From assembly GCA_963601185.1 (NCBI GenBank), contig CAVCEE010000003.1:62001-126000 (forward strand): DNA of 64,000 nucleotides, given 5' to 3'. Both the position numbers and the translations under genes were made by a program. Positions 52,594 to 62,280 of this stretch are shown here, in pieces. Each line of letters opens with the position of its first letter. Within the stretch, counting starts at the first letter, position 1. Source of the DNA: Limisoma sp963601185 (lineage in GTDB: Bacteria; Bacteroidota; Bacteroidia; Bacteroidales; Muribaculaceae). The notes beneath the pieces were generated by a model that was not told the origin of the DNA, did no database searches, and saw only the letters and a list, made by a program, of their open reading frames with translations.

Positions 52594-54159
52594 ATGACAC
52601 AAGACTTTCAATTGCGCGTGGACCCGCGCACGGCAGCAAGCAGCGACCGCATAGTGCGGAGCATAGCGCAGACCGGACGCATAGCCGTTGACCGGATAAA
52701 GATGCACCGCATCGTGAAGCGGTCGATCGACGCCCGCCAGCGCAAGGTAATGGTCAATCTCACTGTGCGCTGCTGGATTGACGAGATGCCAGCCGACACT
52801 GCTCGTTATGCACCTTACTGTTACGGCGACGTGAGTTGCGCGAAACAGGCGGTTGTGGTAGGCGCAGGACCTGGCGGACTGTTTGCGGCGTTGAGGCTCA
52901 TTGAACTTGGCGTGAAGCCCATCGTGGTGGAGCGCGGCAAGAATGTTGACGACCGCCGCCGTGACCTTGCACAGATTTCGCGCAAGGGTATAGTTGACGA
53001 AAATTCCAACTATAGTTTCGGCGAAGGCGGTGCTGGTGCATATTCCGACGGTAAACTCTACACACGCAGCAAGAAACGCGGCTCGGTAGACCGCATACTG
53101 CAGATATTCAACCAGTTTGGTGCATCGGAAAATATCCTCATCGATGCCCATCCGCACATAGGGTCTGACAAACTCCCGGCGGTGATAAAAGCCATGCGCG
53201 AGCAGATTATAGCGAGCGGCGGCGAGGTGCATTTCACCACTCGCGTGACAGGGCTGAAACTTGATAGCGAGGAGGTTAAGGGCGTGAAATGCCACGACGG
53301 ACGAGAGTTTGACGGTCCGGTAATCCTTGCCACCGGGCACTCCGCTCGCGACGTGTACCGTATGCTCAACGCCGAGGGCGTAGACCTCGAAGCCAAGGGC
53401 ATTGCCGTGGGTGTGCGACTTGAGCATCCGCAGCATCTTATCGACCAGATACAGTACCATTCTCCAGAAGGCCGCGGCGAATGGCTTCCGGCGGCGGAGT
53501 ACAGTTTTGTGACGCAGGTCGACGGTCGTGGAGTCTACTCTTTCTGTATGTGTCCCGGTGGAATTGTCGTGCCGGCGGCGAGCGGACCGAACCAGTTGGT
53601 GGTTAACGGAATGTCGCCATCCAACCGCGGCTCGCGCTGGGCAAACTCCGGTATGGTGGTGGAAATTCATCCCGAGGACTTGGAGGAAAAATATGACAGG
53701 TTCGGCGTGCTGAAGATGATGGCATTTCAGGACGATTTGGAATGCCTCTGCTTCGAACAAGCCGGATGCACGCAAAACGCCGGTGCTCAGCGGATGAAGG
53801 ACTTTGTGGAAGGGAAGCCGTCAGCCGACCTGCCACGCACGTCCTATGCTCCCGGCATCCATCCGTCGCGACTCGACCAATGGCTGCCGCCGTTTATCGG
53901 CAAGCGTCTGCAAGCCGGATTTCGGAAGTTCGGCAGTTTTGCTCGCGGCTTCCTGACCAACGAGGCGATACTGATAGGCGTGGAGTCGCGCACATCGTCG
54001 CCGGTGCGCATACCGCGCGACCGCGAAACGATGACCCACATACGCATCCGGGGGCTATATCCCTGCGGCGAGGGTGCTGGCTATGCCGGTGGCATAGTCT
54101 CTGCGGCGATGGACGGCGAGAAATGCGCCGAAGCGGTTGTTGAATCAATGAAACAGTAA
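52594..54159 (+). CDS. FAD-dependent oxidoreductase (COG2509 type)
   Basis: The 521-residue protein has an N-terminal domain of about 85 residues followed by a Rossmann FAD site VVVGAGPGGLFAALRLIELG (86-105), YSFGEGGAGAYSDGK and ILATGHSARDVYRML. The C-terminus GLYPCGEGAGYAGGIVSAAMDG is the second FAD contact. This family of uncharacterised flavoproteins is widespread in Bacteroidota; the reaction is unknown. It lies 37 bases after nadC and 4 bases before the TlpA-like gene. Confidence 0.85.
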   Translation: MTQDFQLRVDPRTAASSDRIVRSIAQTGRIAVDRIKMHRIVKRSIDARQRKVMVNLTVRCWIDEMPADTARYAPYCYGDVSCAKQAVVVGAGPGGLFAALRLIELGVKPIVVERGKNVDDRRRDLAQISRKGIVDENSNYSFGEGGAGAYSDGKLYTRSKKRGSVDRILQIFNQFGASENILIDAHPHIGSDKLPAVIKAMREQIIASGGEVHFTTRVTGLKLDSEEVKGVKCHDGREFDGPVILATGHSARDVYRMLNAEGVDLEAKGIAVGVRLEHPQHLIDQIQYHSPEGRGEWLPAAEYSFVTQVDGRGVYSFCMCPGGIVVPAASGPNQLVVNGMSPSNRGSRWANSGMVVEIHPEDLEEKYDRFGVLKMMAFQDDLECLCFEQAGCTQNAGAQRMKDFVEGKPSADLPRTSYAPGIHPSRLDQWLPPFIGKRLQAGFRKFGSFARGFLTNEAILIGVESRTSSPVRIPRDRETMTHIRIRGLYPCGEGAGYAGGIVSAAMDGEKCAEAVVESMKQ

Positions 54160-54163
54160 GTCT

Positions 54164-54670
54164 ATGCGTAAAATACTTACAATATTGACGGCAGTGCTCC
54201 TGCTTTCCTCGTGCATCAACGACAAACGCGAAGACGAGGGGAAGGTAGTGGTTGTGGGCGACAAACTCCCGACTCTGTCGGTGGTGACGAGCGACGGCAC
54301 GGTGGTGGACAACAGTACTCTACGCGGCAAGCCGTCGCTGATTTGCTTTTTCCGCACCACTTGCCCCGATTGCCAGCAGGAATTTCCTGTGCTACAACGC
54401 ATTTATGACGATTTCAAGTCGGTGCAGGTGATACTGATAAGCGTGGGACAGGAAGATGCCCCGATAGCAGAATATTGGGAGACAAATAGCCTGACTTTGC
54501 CGTATTCTGCACAGTCGGACAAGTCTGTGGCAAGCACCTTCGGCGTGAGCAGCATCCCGCAGGTGTATGTATGCTCTGCCGACGGCGTGGTGCGGTATAT
54601 GCACGGCGACAGCCCGATTGCCACCTATGTTCAACTTAGTGAAGAATTAAACGAATTGCTGAATGATTGA
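54164..54670 (+). CDS. TlpA/thioredoxin-like lipoprotein
   Basis: The 168-residue protein has a lipoprotein signal ending LLSSC (Cys17) and a thioredoxin fold with TTCPDCQQEF (Cys67, Cys70) and a cis-Pro loop SSIPQVYV. I infer a periplasm-facing thiol-disulfide oxidoreductase or peroxiredoxin-like reductant. It overlaps the next gene by 8 bases. Confidence 0.88.
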   Translation: MRKILTILTAVLLLSSCINDKREDEGKVVVVGDKLPTLSVVTSDGTVVDNSTLRGKPSLICFFRTTCPDCQQEFPVLQRIYDDFKSVQVILISVGQEDAPIAEYWETNSLTLPYSAQSDKSVASTFGVSSIPQVYVCSADGVVRYMHGDSPIATYVQLSEELNELLND

Positions 54671-55196
54671 AACGATAAAGACCGATTTGCGCAACTATCT
54701 GCTCTCGCTCGGTGAGATTGACGAGATGTTGCCCGACTGCCCCGATGTGGAAGAGAAATGGAAGCAGATAGCCGAAGCCTATTTGCCGGACGGATTGCGC
54801 GAGTTTAATGCCTATCCCACGGTTTCGCTCGGGTGGATGATGTTTATGGGCATGGCGATGGCGCAGTTTTGGGATAAGGACTGGGAACTATACTCAATTG
54901 TCGAGAATCTCTATGTCAAGGTGCGCGATGAACGTGGGTTTGATGCCTTGGACGACTATGTGCTTGAGGATGTACTTGAACTTGACGCCAAGCAGGCGGA
55001 GAAGACGAGTGCACTTGTTGGCGAATGCGCTTCGCGCACGTTGTCGCATCTGCTCCACAAGGTGAAAAATGAGAATATCGAGCCCAACACCGAAGATGCC
55101 TTTCGCGTTTATGTGGATTGTCTGCACCAACTGTATAACTTCGGCGTGGCGGTGCAACTCAAGCGTCTAGGCTACCGCATGGTGCCATTGAATTAG
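54663..55196 (+). CDS. Conserved-looking cytosolic protein of unknown function
   Basis: The 177-residue protein is largely helical and acidic, with no signal peptide or membrane segment. Notable stretches are YLPDGLREFNAYPTVSLGWM and LTLSHLLHKV-like helices near residue 120. I do not recognise a family. Its start lies inside the end of the TlpA-like gene (8-base overlap), so the two are probably translationally coupled. Confidence 0.7.
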   Translation: MIETIKTDLRNYLLSLGEIDEMLPDCPDVEEKWKQIAEAYLPDGLREFNAYPTVSLGWMMFMGMAMAQFWDKDWELYSIVENLYVKVRDERGFDALDDYVLEDVLELDAKQAEKTSALVGECASRTLSHLLHKVKNENIEPNTEDAFRVYVDCLHQLYNFGVAVQLKRLGYRMVPLN

Positions 55197-55220
55197 CATC
55201 GGTGACAAACAAAACAACCA

Positions 55221-55258
55221 GCGGACAACGGTGGCGATGATGCCAAACCGTTGTCCGC
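55221..55258. terminator. Terminator between nadC unit and nqr operon
   Basis: A 12-bp perfect stem (55221-55232 with 55247-55258) has a T-rich tail on the minus strand (TTGTTTTGTTT) and a weaker one on plus. It probably serves both convergent units. Confidence 0.75.
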
Positions 55259-55284
55259 CGGCTTTATTGTGACTATGAGGACAG

Positions 55285-56562
55285 CTATCCTCCGAAGTTG
55301 TCGTAACTGATGCTTTCCGGGTCAACTCCGAGTCCGTCGAGCATCTTTACCACGGCGTTGCTCATAGGACCAGGACCGCACATGTAGTACTCGATGTCCT
55401 CAGGCGCATCGTGGTTGTTCAGATAGGTGTCGTACATCACCTGGTGAACGAAGCCGGCGGTGTATTTCACTCCTGCAGCATCGGCGGCAGGGTCCGGGCG
55501 GTCGAGAGCCAAGTGGAACTTGAAGTTCGGGAACTCCTTCTCGAGTGCGAGGAAGTCCTGCAAGTAGAACACCTCGTTGAGCGCACGCGCACCATAGAAG
55601 AATGACATCTTGCGGTCGCGAGTGTTGAGAGTCTTCGTCATATACATAATCTGTGCGCGCAGAGGAGCCATACCGGCACCGCCACCCACCCAAATCATCT
55701 CTTTCTTTGAGTCGAACTTAGGATGGAAGTCGCCGTAAGGACCGCTCATCAGCACCTTGTCGCCCGGTTTGAGCGTGAAGATGTAGGAAGAAGCAATACC
55801 CGGCATTACGTCCTGAAATCCTACCTGTGGTTTCGGCTTGAATGGCGGAGTGGCGATTCTCACGGTAAGCATGATGCGGTCGCCCTCTTCGGGATAGTTG
55901 GCCATAGAGTAGGCGCGGACAGTTTCTTCGTCATTCTTGCACTTGAGGCCGAACAGTCCGAACTTCTGCCACGACGGGAGATATTCCTCGCCGATGGAAT
56001 CCTTGTCGATGTCCTTGTCGTAGTCCATCTGATATTTAGGAATCTTAATCTGCGCGTATGAGCCCGGCAGGAAGTTCATGTGCTCGCCCTTAGGCAATGC
56101 AACGATAAACTCCTTGATAAACGTTGCTACATTCTTGTTGGAAATAACTTCGCATTCCCATTCCTTTACGCCAAGCACCGATTCCGGCACGACAATCTTC
56201 ATGTCGTTTTTTACCTTCACTTGGCAGCCAAGATGCCAGTTGTTCATCATCTCCTTGCGAGAGAAATGCACCTTCTCGGTAGGGAGAGCCTCGCCGCCGC
56301 CTTCGGTGATTCTCACACGGCACTGGCCGCAACTGCCGCCACCGCCACATGCCGATGGAAGGAACACCTTCTGGCTTGCAAGGGTAGACAGGAGCGTGCC
56401 TCCGGTTTCAACTTCGAGTTTCTCTTTGTCGTTGATGTCGATGCCCACTTTGCCCGACGGCAAGAGATATTTCTTGGCAATCAGCAAAATGGCAACAAGG
56501 ACAATCGTTACTGCGAAAAACAGTATCGTGCTTGTTAGAATTGTTATGTTTGAGAGTATCAT
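55285..56562 (-). CDS. nqrF: Na+-translocating NADH:quinone reductase subunit F
   Basis: The 425-residue NADH-oxidising subunit has an N-terminal membrane helix (about 8-30), a 2Fe-2S ferredoxin domain (Cys72, Cys78, Cys81, Cys113; CGGGGSCGQC), an FAD domain (RAYSMANYPEEG) and an NADH domain (WVGGGAGMAPLRAQ). It passes electrons from NADH into the sodium pump. It is the last gene of nqrABCDEF, 4 bases after nqrE. Confidence 0.97.
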   Translation of the reverse strand: MILSNITILTSTILFFAVTIVLVAILLIAKKYLLPSGKVGIDINDKEKLEVETGGTLLSTLASQKVFLPSACGGGGSCGQCRVRITEGGGEALPTEKVHFSRKEMMNNWHLGCQVKVKNDMKIVVPESVLGVKEWECEVISNKNVATFIKEFIVALPKGEHMNFLPGSYAQIKIPKYQMDYDKDIDKDSIGEEYLPSWQKFGLFGLKCKNDEETVRAYSMANYPEEGDRIMLTVRIATPPFKPKPQVGFQDVMPGIASSYIFTLKPGDKVLMSGPYGDFHPKFDSKKEMIWVGGGAGMAPLRAQIMYMTKTLNTRDRKMSFFYGARALNEVFYLQDFLALEKEFPNFKFHLALDRPDPAADAAGVKYTAGFVHQVMYDTYLNNHDAPEDIEYYMCGPGPMSNAVVKMLDGLGVDPESISYDNFGG

Positions 56563-56566
56563 CGTC

Positions 56567-57187
56567 TTAAATTTTGATGCCGAGGAAACTCATGAAGGCA
56601 ATGCCCATGAGACCCGTAATGATGAACGTAATGCCGATGCCCTTCAGAGGGGCAGGGATATTGGAGTAACTCAGACGCTCGCGTATCGCCGCAAGGCACA
56701 CGATGGCAAGCAGCCAGCCGATGCCCGACCCGAGTCCGTAGATTGTGGCTGTGCCGACCGATCCGAAGTCGCGCTGCTGCATAAACAGCGAGCAGCCGAG
56801 GATGGCGCAGTTCACGGCAATCAACGGCAGGAAGATGCCGAGCGAAGCGTAGAGCGATGGAGAGAATTTCTCGACAGCCATCTCCACCAACTGAGTCATT
56901 GAGGCAATGACGGCGATGAAGAGGATGAGGCTAAGAAAACTCAGGTCGACATCAGCAAATTCAGGGCTCAGCCAACTCAAAGCCCCCGGACGCAGGAAGT
57001 GCATCTCCAGGATGTAGTCGATAGGCAGGGTAATCACGAGCATAAAAGTGACCGCAATGCCGAGGCCAAAGGCTGTCTTCACGTTTTTCGACACAGCAAG
57101 ATATGAACACATGCCAAGGAAGTAGGCAAAGATCATATTGTCGATGAAGACGGAGCGTATAAATAGATTTAAACTTTCCATAATCAA
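56567..57187 (-). CDS. nqrE: Na+-NQR subunit E
   Basis: The 206-residue membrane subunit has about six helices and is related to RnfA. AYFLGMCSYLAVSKNVKTAFGLG and NCAILGCSLF contain the conserved Cys residues shared with NqrD, proposed to hold an Fe centre between the two subunits. Confidence 0.96.
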   Translation of the reverse strand: MIMESLNLFIRSVFIDNMIFAYFLGMCSYLAVSKNVKTAFGLGIAVTFMLVITLPIDYILEMHFLRPGALSWLSPEFADVDLSFLSLILFIAVIASMTQLVEMAVEKFSPSLYASLGIFLPLIAVNCAILGCSLFMQQRDFGSVGTATIYGLGSGIGWLLAIVCLAAIRERLSYSNIPAPLKGIGITFIITGLMGIAFMSFLGIKI

Positions 57188-57199
57188 AATGTTGTGATG

Positions 57200-57832
57200 T
57201 TAGTCTTTCTCCTGCAACTCTTTGTTGCGTGAGCGGTGAACCCAGATGATGCAAGCCACGGTGATGAGAGCCATTGGCGGCAGGATCATCAAGCCGTTGT
57301 TCTGGTAGCCGGCATCGTAGAGAGCCTGTGGAATGACCTTCATTCCGAGCAGTGTACCAGAGCCGAGGAGTTCGCGCAAGGCTGCCACGATGATGAGGAT
57401 CAGGGCGTAGCCGATGCCGTTGCCGATACCGTCGAGAAACGACGGCCAAGGCTTGTTTGCCAAGGCAAACGCCTCAAGGCGTCCCATAAGGATACAGTTG
57501 GTGATAATCAGTCCGATAAACACCGACAACTGCTTGCTCACTTCATAATTGTAGGCTTTCAAAAATTGGTCAACGATAATCACCAACGCAGCCACAACCA
57601 CCAGTTGCACGATGATGCGGATGTTGTTGGGGATGGTGTTGCGGATGAGGGAGATGATGACGTTGGAGAATGCCGTTACCGCCATCACCGAAATGCCCAT
57701 CACGATGGCCGGCTCCAACTTTGCCGTTACAGCCAGGCATGAGCAGATACCCAAAATCTGCACAACCACAGGGTTGTTTTTCGACAGTGGGTTGAACAGT
57801 ACTGCTTTATTCTTATTGCTGAGTATAGCCAT
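57200..57832 (-). CDS. nqrD: Na+-NQR subunit D
   Basis: The 210-residue membrane subunit has about six helices and is related to RnfE. VQILGICSCLAVTAKLEPAIVMG and TNCILMGRLEAFA carry the conserved Cys residues. It sits between nqrC (7-base gap) and nqrE (12-base gap). Confidence 0.96.
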   Translation of the reverse strand: MAILSNKNKAVLFNPLSKNNPVVVQILGICSCLAVTAKLEPAIVMGISVMAVTAFSNVIISLIRNTIPNNIRIIVQLVVVAALVIIVDQFLKAYNYEVSKQLSVFIGLIITNCILMGRLEAFALANKPWPSFLDGIGNGIGYALILIIVAALRELLGSGTLLGMKVIPQALYDAGYQNNGLMILPPMALITVACIIWVHRSRNKELQEKD

Positions 57833-57839
57833 ATCTATT

Positions 57840-58547
57840 TTATTTTTGATTCTGTTTTAAACTGTTCAGGAAGGCATCGTAGCACGACAGGCACGACTGA
57901 AGCATCGACTGCACGCCCTTGCTCGTGATTGTGCCGCCCGAAATGCCGTCCACATAGTCAGATCCGTCGGTTGGTGTCTTGCCGGCTTTCATCACCGACA
58001 CCGACTTGAATTCGCCGTCCTTGTACAGGTGCTTGCCGTTGAACTGGTTTGCAAATGCGGGTTTCGCGATCTCCGCACCAAGACCCGGAGTTTCGCCTTG
58101 GTGGGAGAAATACGCACCATAGATGGTGCTTCCATCGCTCTCCACTGCTACATAGCCCCATATCGGTCCCCAAAGTCCGGCACCGTAGACCGGCAGGATA
58201 TATTTCGTGGACTTGTCGATTTCGCAGACAAACACCGGCAACTGGCGTTCAGCCTGGGGCTTCTTCACCTCATTGGCGATGGTCACGTCAAAGGCCTCGC
58301 CCTCGAGTTTCTCGCCCTTGTCGTTGACGATGTAGGAGTCCACCACATATTTGTCGTACAGTTCGATGGCGTTGGTGTTGTCCGACGTTATCCGGATTGC
58401 ACTCAGCATCTGCTGCATCTTGTCAATCTTGATGTTGTCGTCCTGCTTGGGCTTGAGTGCGAGAGCCACCCATGCCAGCACTGCGCCGACGATGCACACC
58501 AGAACGGAGATGTAGATGATTGTGTATGTATTACTTTGCTTGTTCAT
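57840..58547 (-). CDS. nqrC: Na+-NQR subunit C
   Basis: The 235-residue subunit has one N-terminal membrane helix and an FMN-binding domain. FMN is attached covalently to Thr in the SGGTITS motif (Thr206; the usual motif is SGAT). LPVYGAGLWGPIWGYVA and GETPGLGAEI are typical. I chose the ATG at 58547 (MNKQSNTY), just after the nqrB stop; the frame extends upstream into nqrB without a credible start. Confidence 0.95.
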   Translation of the reverse strand: MNKQSNTYTIIYISVLVCIVGAVLAWVALALKPKQDDNIKIDKMQQMLSAIRITSDNTNAIELYDKYVVDSYIVNDKGEKLEGEAFDVTIANEVKKPQAERQLPVFVCEIDKSTKYILPVYGAGLWGPIWGYVAVESDGSTIYGAYFSHQGETPGLGAEIAKPAFANQFNGKHLYKDGEFKSVSVMKAGKTPTDGSDYVDGISGGTITSKGVQSMLQSCLSCYDAFLNSLKQNQK

Positions 58548-58551
58548 AGTT

Positions 58552-59757
58552 CTAATCTTGTTTGGCACGGCGCATTCTGCGGCGTACGTTTGATTCAACA
58601 ACGCAATAGTCGATAAGCGGTGCAAAGGCGTTCATCAAGAGAACGGCAAGCATCGCACCCTCAGGATAGCCTGAGTTGTAGACTCTAATCAGGATTGCAA
58701 TGACACCCACCAGGAAGCCGTAGATGAACTTGCCGGTGTTGGTGTGGGCGGCGGTCACAGGGTCGGTTGCCATAAACACCGCTGCAAAGGAAAAGCCGCC
58801 GAGGCAGATGTGCTCAACAGGGTTGAGGAACGAGCCCGGATAGGTTGCGCTCGGGAATGCGTGGGCAATGAAGCCCATCACCAGTCCGCCAGCAAACACG
58901 GAGAGGATAATTCTCCAACTTGCGATGCCGGTGAGCAGCAGAACCGCTCCGCCAATGAGGATAAACAGAGTAGACGTTTCGCCGACAGATCCCGGAATCA
59001 GACCGAGGAACATATCCCATAGCGACATATCGGCGCCGGTGATGCCCGACAGATGCAGACTGTTGCCTACGTTGGTGGCAACCTGTCCGAGTGGTGTGGC
59101 GCCAGAGAAGTTGTCGATTACTGAGCCTTCAGCCATACCGAAGATTGAATGGTCGGCAACAAACACGTTGTCGCCCGACATCTTCGAAGGGTAGGCGAAG
59201 AATAGGAATGCGCGAGTCATCAACGCTACATTAAATATGTTCATGCCAGTGCCGCCGAACACCTCCTTGACGAAAATCACGGAGAATGCCGTAGCCACGG
59301 CAATCATCCACAGCGGCGTACCGACAGGGCAAATCATCGGTATCAGGATGCCCGACACTAGGAAGCCCTCCTGGATTTCGTGCTTGCGAATCTGAGCCGA
59401 GGCAAACTCGATGCCGAGGCCCACCACATACGAAACCACAATCTTTGGCAGTACGGCAAGGAAGCCGTAGGCGAACGACGCCCAGAACTCAGGCAATTGC
59501 CCGATTGACAGGTAACGCTGGTAGCCCACGTTGTACATGCCGAAAATCAAAGCCGGCATCAAGGCAAGCACCACGATAATCATCGTGCGCTTGGAGTCGT
59601 TGCTGTCGTGGATGTGCACACCCGTCTTTGAGGTGGTGTTGGGTGTGAACAGGAAAGAATCAAATCCGTCATAGACCGACTGTAGTTTTTCAAACTTTCC
59701 GCCTGGCCTGAATTGAGGCTTGATTCCGTCGAAATATTGTTTTAATTTTTTCTTCAT
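58552..59757 (-). CDS. nqrB: Na+-NQR subunit B
   Basis: The 401-residue polytopic subunit holds covalent FMN at Thr221 in FSGATPLG (218-221 is SGAT) and is thought to take part in quinone binding and Na+ translocation. It lies 12 bases after nqrA. The ApbE flavin transferase needed for FMN attachment is not in this window. Confidence 0.96.
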   Translation of the reverse strand: MKKKLKQYFDGIKPQFRPGGKFEKLQSVYDGFDSFLFTPNTTSKTGVHIHDSNDSKRTMIIVVLALMPALIFGMYNVGYQRYLSIGQLPEFWASFAYGFLAVLPKIVVSYVVGLGIEFASAQIRKHEIQEGFLVSGILIPMICPVGTPLWMIAVATAFSVIFVKEVFGGTGMNIFNVALMTRAFLFFAYPSKMSGDNVFVADHSIFGMAEGSVIDNFSGATPLGQVATNVGNSLHLSGITGADMSLWDMFLGLIPGSVGETSTLFILIGGAVLLLTGIASWRIILSVFAGGLVMGFIAHAFPSATYPGSFLNPVEHICLGGFSFAAVFMATDPVTAAHTNTGKFIYGFLVGVIAILIRVYNSGYPEGAMLAVLLMNAFAPLIDYCVVESNVRRRMRRAKQD

Positions 59758-59769
59758 CAGTCTGTATCG

Positions 59770-61101
59770 TTAATTCATTTCTTTTCTGAGATAGTCAAGA
59801 CCTTCGCGGACAATGCGCTGGAGTTCGAGTTTCGACGTGTCGATAAACTCGCAAAGAGCAAAGTCTTCAGGCACAACTTCGTAGATGCCCAGTTGCTCCA
59901 TCTTGTCGATGTCGCGCGCGATTATCGCCTTGATGAGGAATTCGGCATAGATGTCCATAGGGAACACCTTGTCGTATTCGCCAGCCATTATTATGGCTCT
60001 TTCGCCGCCGTTTACCTTGGCGTCGAAGCGGTATTTTTTCTTCGGCGTGAGCCACGACCAGAACGTGCGGCTTGCGCTGAACTTCTTCGCGCTCAGCGAT
60101 GCCCATCCGAGCATCTCGCAGTCGTTGAGCACTTCCGGGATTGCCGTGACTTGGCGGTAAGGATAGCGGAGAAATCCGTCCTTGCCCACAGCCTGTCCAG
60201 TGAGCACGTTGCCCGATATTATTCGAGCGTTAGCCTCGTCCTTGACGTTGCCTTTGAGCAGTTCAGCCAGGCAAGCACCTTCGGTTGTGGCAACGAAACG
60301 CGGCTCGTTGAGCATCTCGCCGGTAAGGGCAACAATGCAGGAACGGTCTGCATATCCGTCGGCAAAGAGTTTGCCGATTTTCACGACGGTCTCCGGTTCG
60401 ATAGTCCATACCACTTCACCTTTGTTCACTGGCTTGATGGCGGCAATCTGCGTGCCGGCATTGCCTGCCGGGTGCGGACCGCTTACAATCACAGTCTCGG
60501 CATCGGGTGCTTCCAGTGCAAAATCCTCGCGGCATCCAACATACACCTTGCCGTCGGTGAGCGACGCAAGTTTCTCCACACCCTTCTTGAACGCCTCCTC
60601 GTTGCCTTCAAGCAACAGCGAGTGGGCTGGAGAGAGTGGAGCAGAGTCGAACGTAGAGATGAAAATGTCGCGTGGCTTGTCGTCGGGCGACGGCACTGTG
60701 CCGTAGGGACGCTGGCGGAACATTGCCCACAGTCCTGATTTGAGGAGCGCACCCTTGGTGTCACTCAACTCCTCTTTAGAGAGAGTGGCATACTCCTGTT
60801 CGGCATCCGCTTTGATGCGTATTGCTTCGATTTTTCGCCGTGCGCCACGCTCAATGGCAGTAATCGTACCGCTCATGGGCGATGTCACTACAATGTCAGT
60901 GTGGTTCTTGTCGTGGAATAGGGCTTCACCATACTTAATCTTTTCGCCTTCCTTCTTGAGCATCTTCGGCGTAAGTCCGCAGAAGTCGTCGGGCACGATG
61001 GCATACTCCGTCACCGGAGCGTCCAGTTGGCTCACCGACCCTGTGGCCGCACCGAGAAGATGCAAGTCGAGGCCTTTCTTTATCTTCAATTGTATAGGCA
61101 T
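59770..61101 (-). CDS. nqrA: Na+-NQR subunit A
   Basis: The 443-residue peripheral subunit starts MPIQLKIKKGLDLHLLG, the usual NqrA beginning, and contains GEALFHDKNH, RPYGTVPSPDD and HPAGNAGTQI. It is the first gene of the operon. An in-frame start at 61128 would reach the promoter region, so 61101 is preferred. Confidence 0.96.
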   Translation of the reverse strand: MPIQLKIKKGLDLHLLGAATGSVSQLDAPVTEYAIVPDDFCGLTPKMLKKEGEKIKYGEALFHDKNHTDIVVTSPMSGTITAIERGARRKIEAIRIKADAEQEYATLSKEELSDTKGALLKSGLWAMFRQRPYGTVPSPDDKPRDIFISTFDSAPLSPAHSLLLEGNEEAFKKGVEKLASLTDGKVYVGCREDFALEAPDAETVIVSGPHPAGNAGTQIAAIKPVNKGEVVWTIEPETVVKIGKLFADGYADRSCIVALTGEMLNEPRFVATTEGACLAELLKGNVKDEANARIISGNVLTGQAVGKDGFLRYPYRQVTAIPEVLNDCEMLGWASLSAKKFSASRTFWSWLTPKKKYRFDAKVNGGERAIIMAGEYDKVFPMDIYAEFLIKAIIARDIDKMEQLGIYEVVPEDFALCEFIDTSKLELQRIVREGLDYLRKEMN

Positions 61102-61125
61102 TATATTGTGGTTAAAATCATTCGC

Positions 61126-61133
61126 CAAAATTA
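61126..61133 (-). promoter_or_regulatory. -7 element of the nqr operon
   Basis: On the minus strand this reads TAATTTTG, 24 bases before nqrA. Confidence 0.6.
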
Positions 61134-61244
61134 CTAAAAATCGTTGTTTATTATGGTTTGTCGGGTGAGAAAAATACGAAATCCAACAATTCTTCGTTTA
61201 AGAAATTAAAAATATGCATCGGAAATTAAAAATAATCGTGCTAT

Positions 61245-61276
61245 TTTGGCGAAATAAAAATATTGTGGTACATTTG
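61245..61276 (+). promoter_or_regulatory. Promoter of exbB-exbD-exbD-tonB
   Basis: -33 TTTG (61245-61248) and -7 TACATTTG (61269-61276) are 20 bases apart. The 5' leader to the exbB ATG is about 80 bases and AT-rich. Confidence 0.75.
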
Positions 61277-61361
61277 CCAGTAAATAGAGGGTGAGATAGA
61301 AGTAAAATATCAAATTACCTAAATATTATTAACTAATTTCAAAAAACAACTAATTAAAATT

Positions 61362-62252
61362 ATGGAAGCTCAAAAGCCTAACACCACTCCACAAAAACCA
61401 GTGGCAGCTAAGAGTGCAAAAGCTCAAGGTGAACACAAAGTTCGTGGTATTAAAAATGCATTCTTGGTCATTGTCTGCTGTGCAGTAGTGGCAGTTTGCT
61501 TGTTCTTGTTCCTCTTCGGTAACCCAGCGCACTTCGACACAACTTTGACAGGTGCATCGGTTGCATTCCTTGACAACCCTGATGGTCACTGGAAACCGAC
61601 TGACCTTATCGGTACTGTCTATATGGGTGGTATCATCGTGCCAGTTCTTCAAACATTGTTCCTCACCGTTATCGTGCTTTCTGTAGAGCGTTCTATCGCT
61701 TTGGCAAGCGCAAAGGGTACTGGTAGCATCTCTAAGTTCGTTGCCAACATTAAGGCTGCCCTCACTAAGGGTGACATCGCAAAGGCTCAACAACTTTGCA
61801 AGGCTCAGGGTGGTAGCGTAGCTGCTGTCGTAGCTGCAGCTTTGACTAAGTACGAAGAAATGGATAAGAACACTATCCTTACTAAAGAGCAAAAATTGAC
61901 TTCATTGCAACAGGCCGTTGAAGAAGCAACTGCTTTGGAAATGCCTTCATTGCAACAGAACCTCCCAGTTGTCGCTACAATGACAACTCTCGGTACACTC
62001 GTCGGACTTCTCGGTACTGTGCTCGGTATGATCAAGTCATTCCAGGCCCTCGGTGCTGGTGGTGGTAGCGTTGACTCTATGGAATTGTCTGTCGGTATTT
62101 CCGAGGCACTTGTCAACACTGCATTCGGTATCGCAACTGGTGCATGCGCCGTTATCTCTTACAACTTCTTCACTAACAAAATCGACAACCTTACGTACGC
62201 AATTGACGAAATCGGTTTCTCAATTGTACAAACGTTTGCTGCTACTCACTAA
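61362..62252 (+). CDS. exbB: ExbB/TolQ-type proton-channel subunit
   Basis: The 296-residue inner membrane protein has a hydrophilic N-terminus (1-30), a first helix (about 33-52), a second (about 87-105) and the MotA/TolQ/ExbB pair PVVATMTTLGTLVGLLGTVLG and EALVNTAFGIATGACAVISYN. It forms the motor with ExbD that energises TonB. The three following genes complete the system. Confidence 0.93.
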   Translation: MEAQKPNTTPQKPVAAKSAKAQGEHKVRGIKNAFLVIVCCAVVAVCLFLFLFGNPAHFDTTLTGASVAFLDNPDGHWKPTDLIGTVYMGGIIVPVLQTLFLTVIVLSVERSIALASAKGTGSISKFVANIKAALTKGDIAKAQQLCKAQGGSVAAVVAAALTKYEEMDKNTILTKEQKLTSLQQAVEEATALEMPSLQQNLPVVATMTTLGTLVGLLGTVLGMIKSFQALGAGGGSVDSMELSVGISEALVNTAFGIATGACAVISYNFFTNKIDNLTYAIDEIGFSIVQTFAATH

Positions 62253-62280
62253 TCTGTAAAATAAGGTAATTTAAGGAAAT

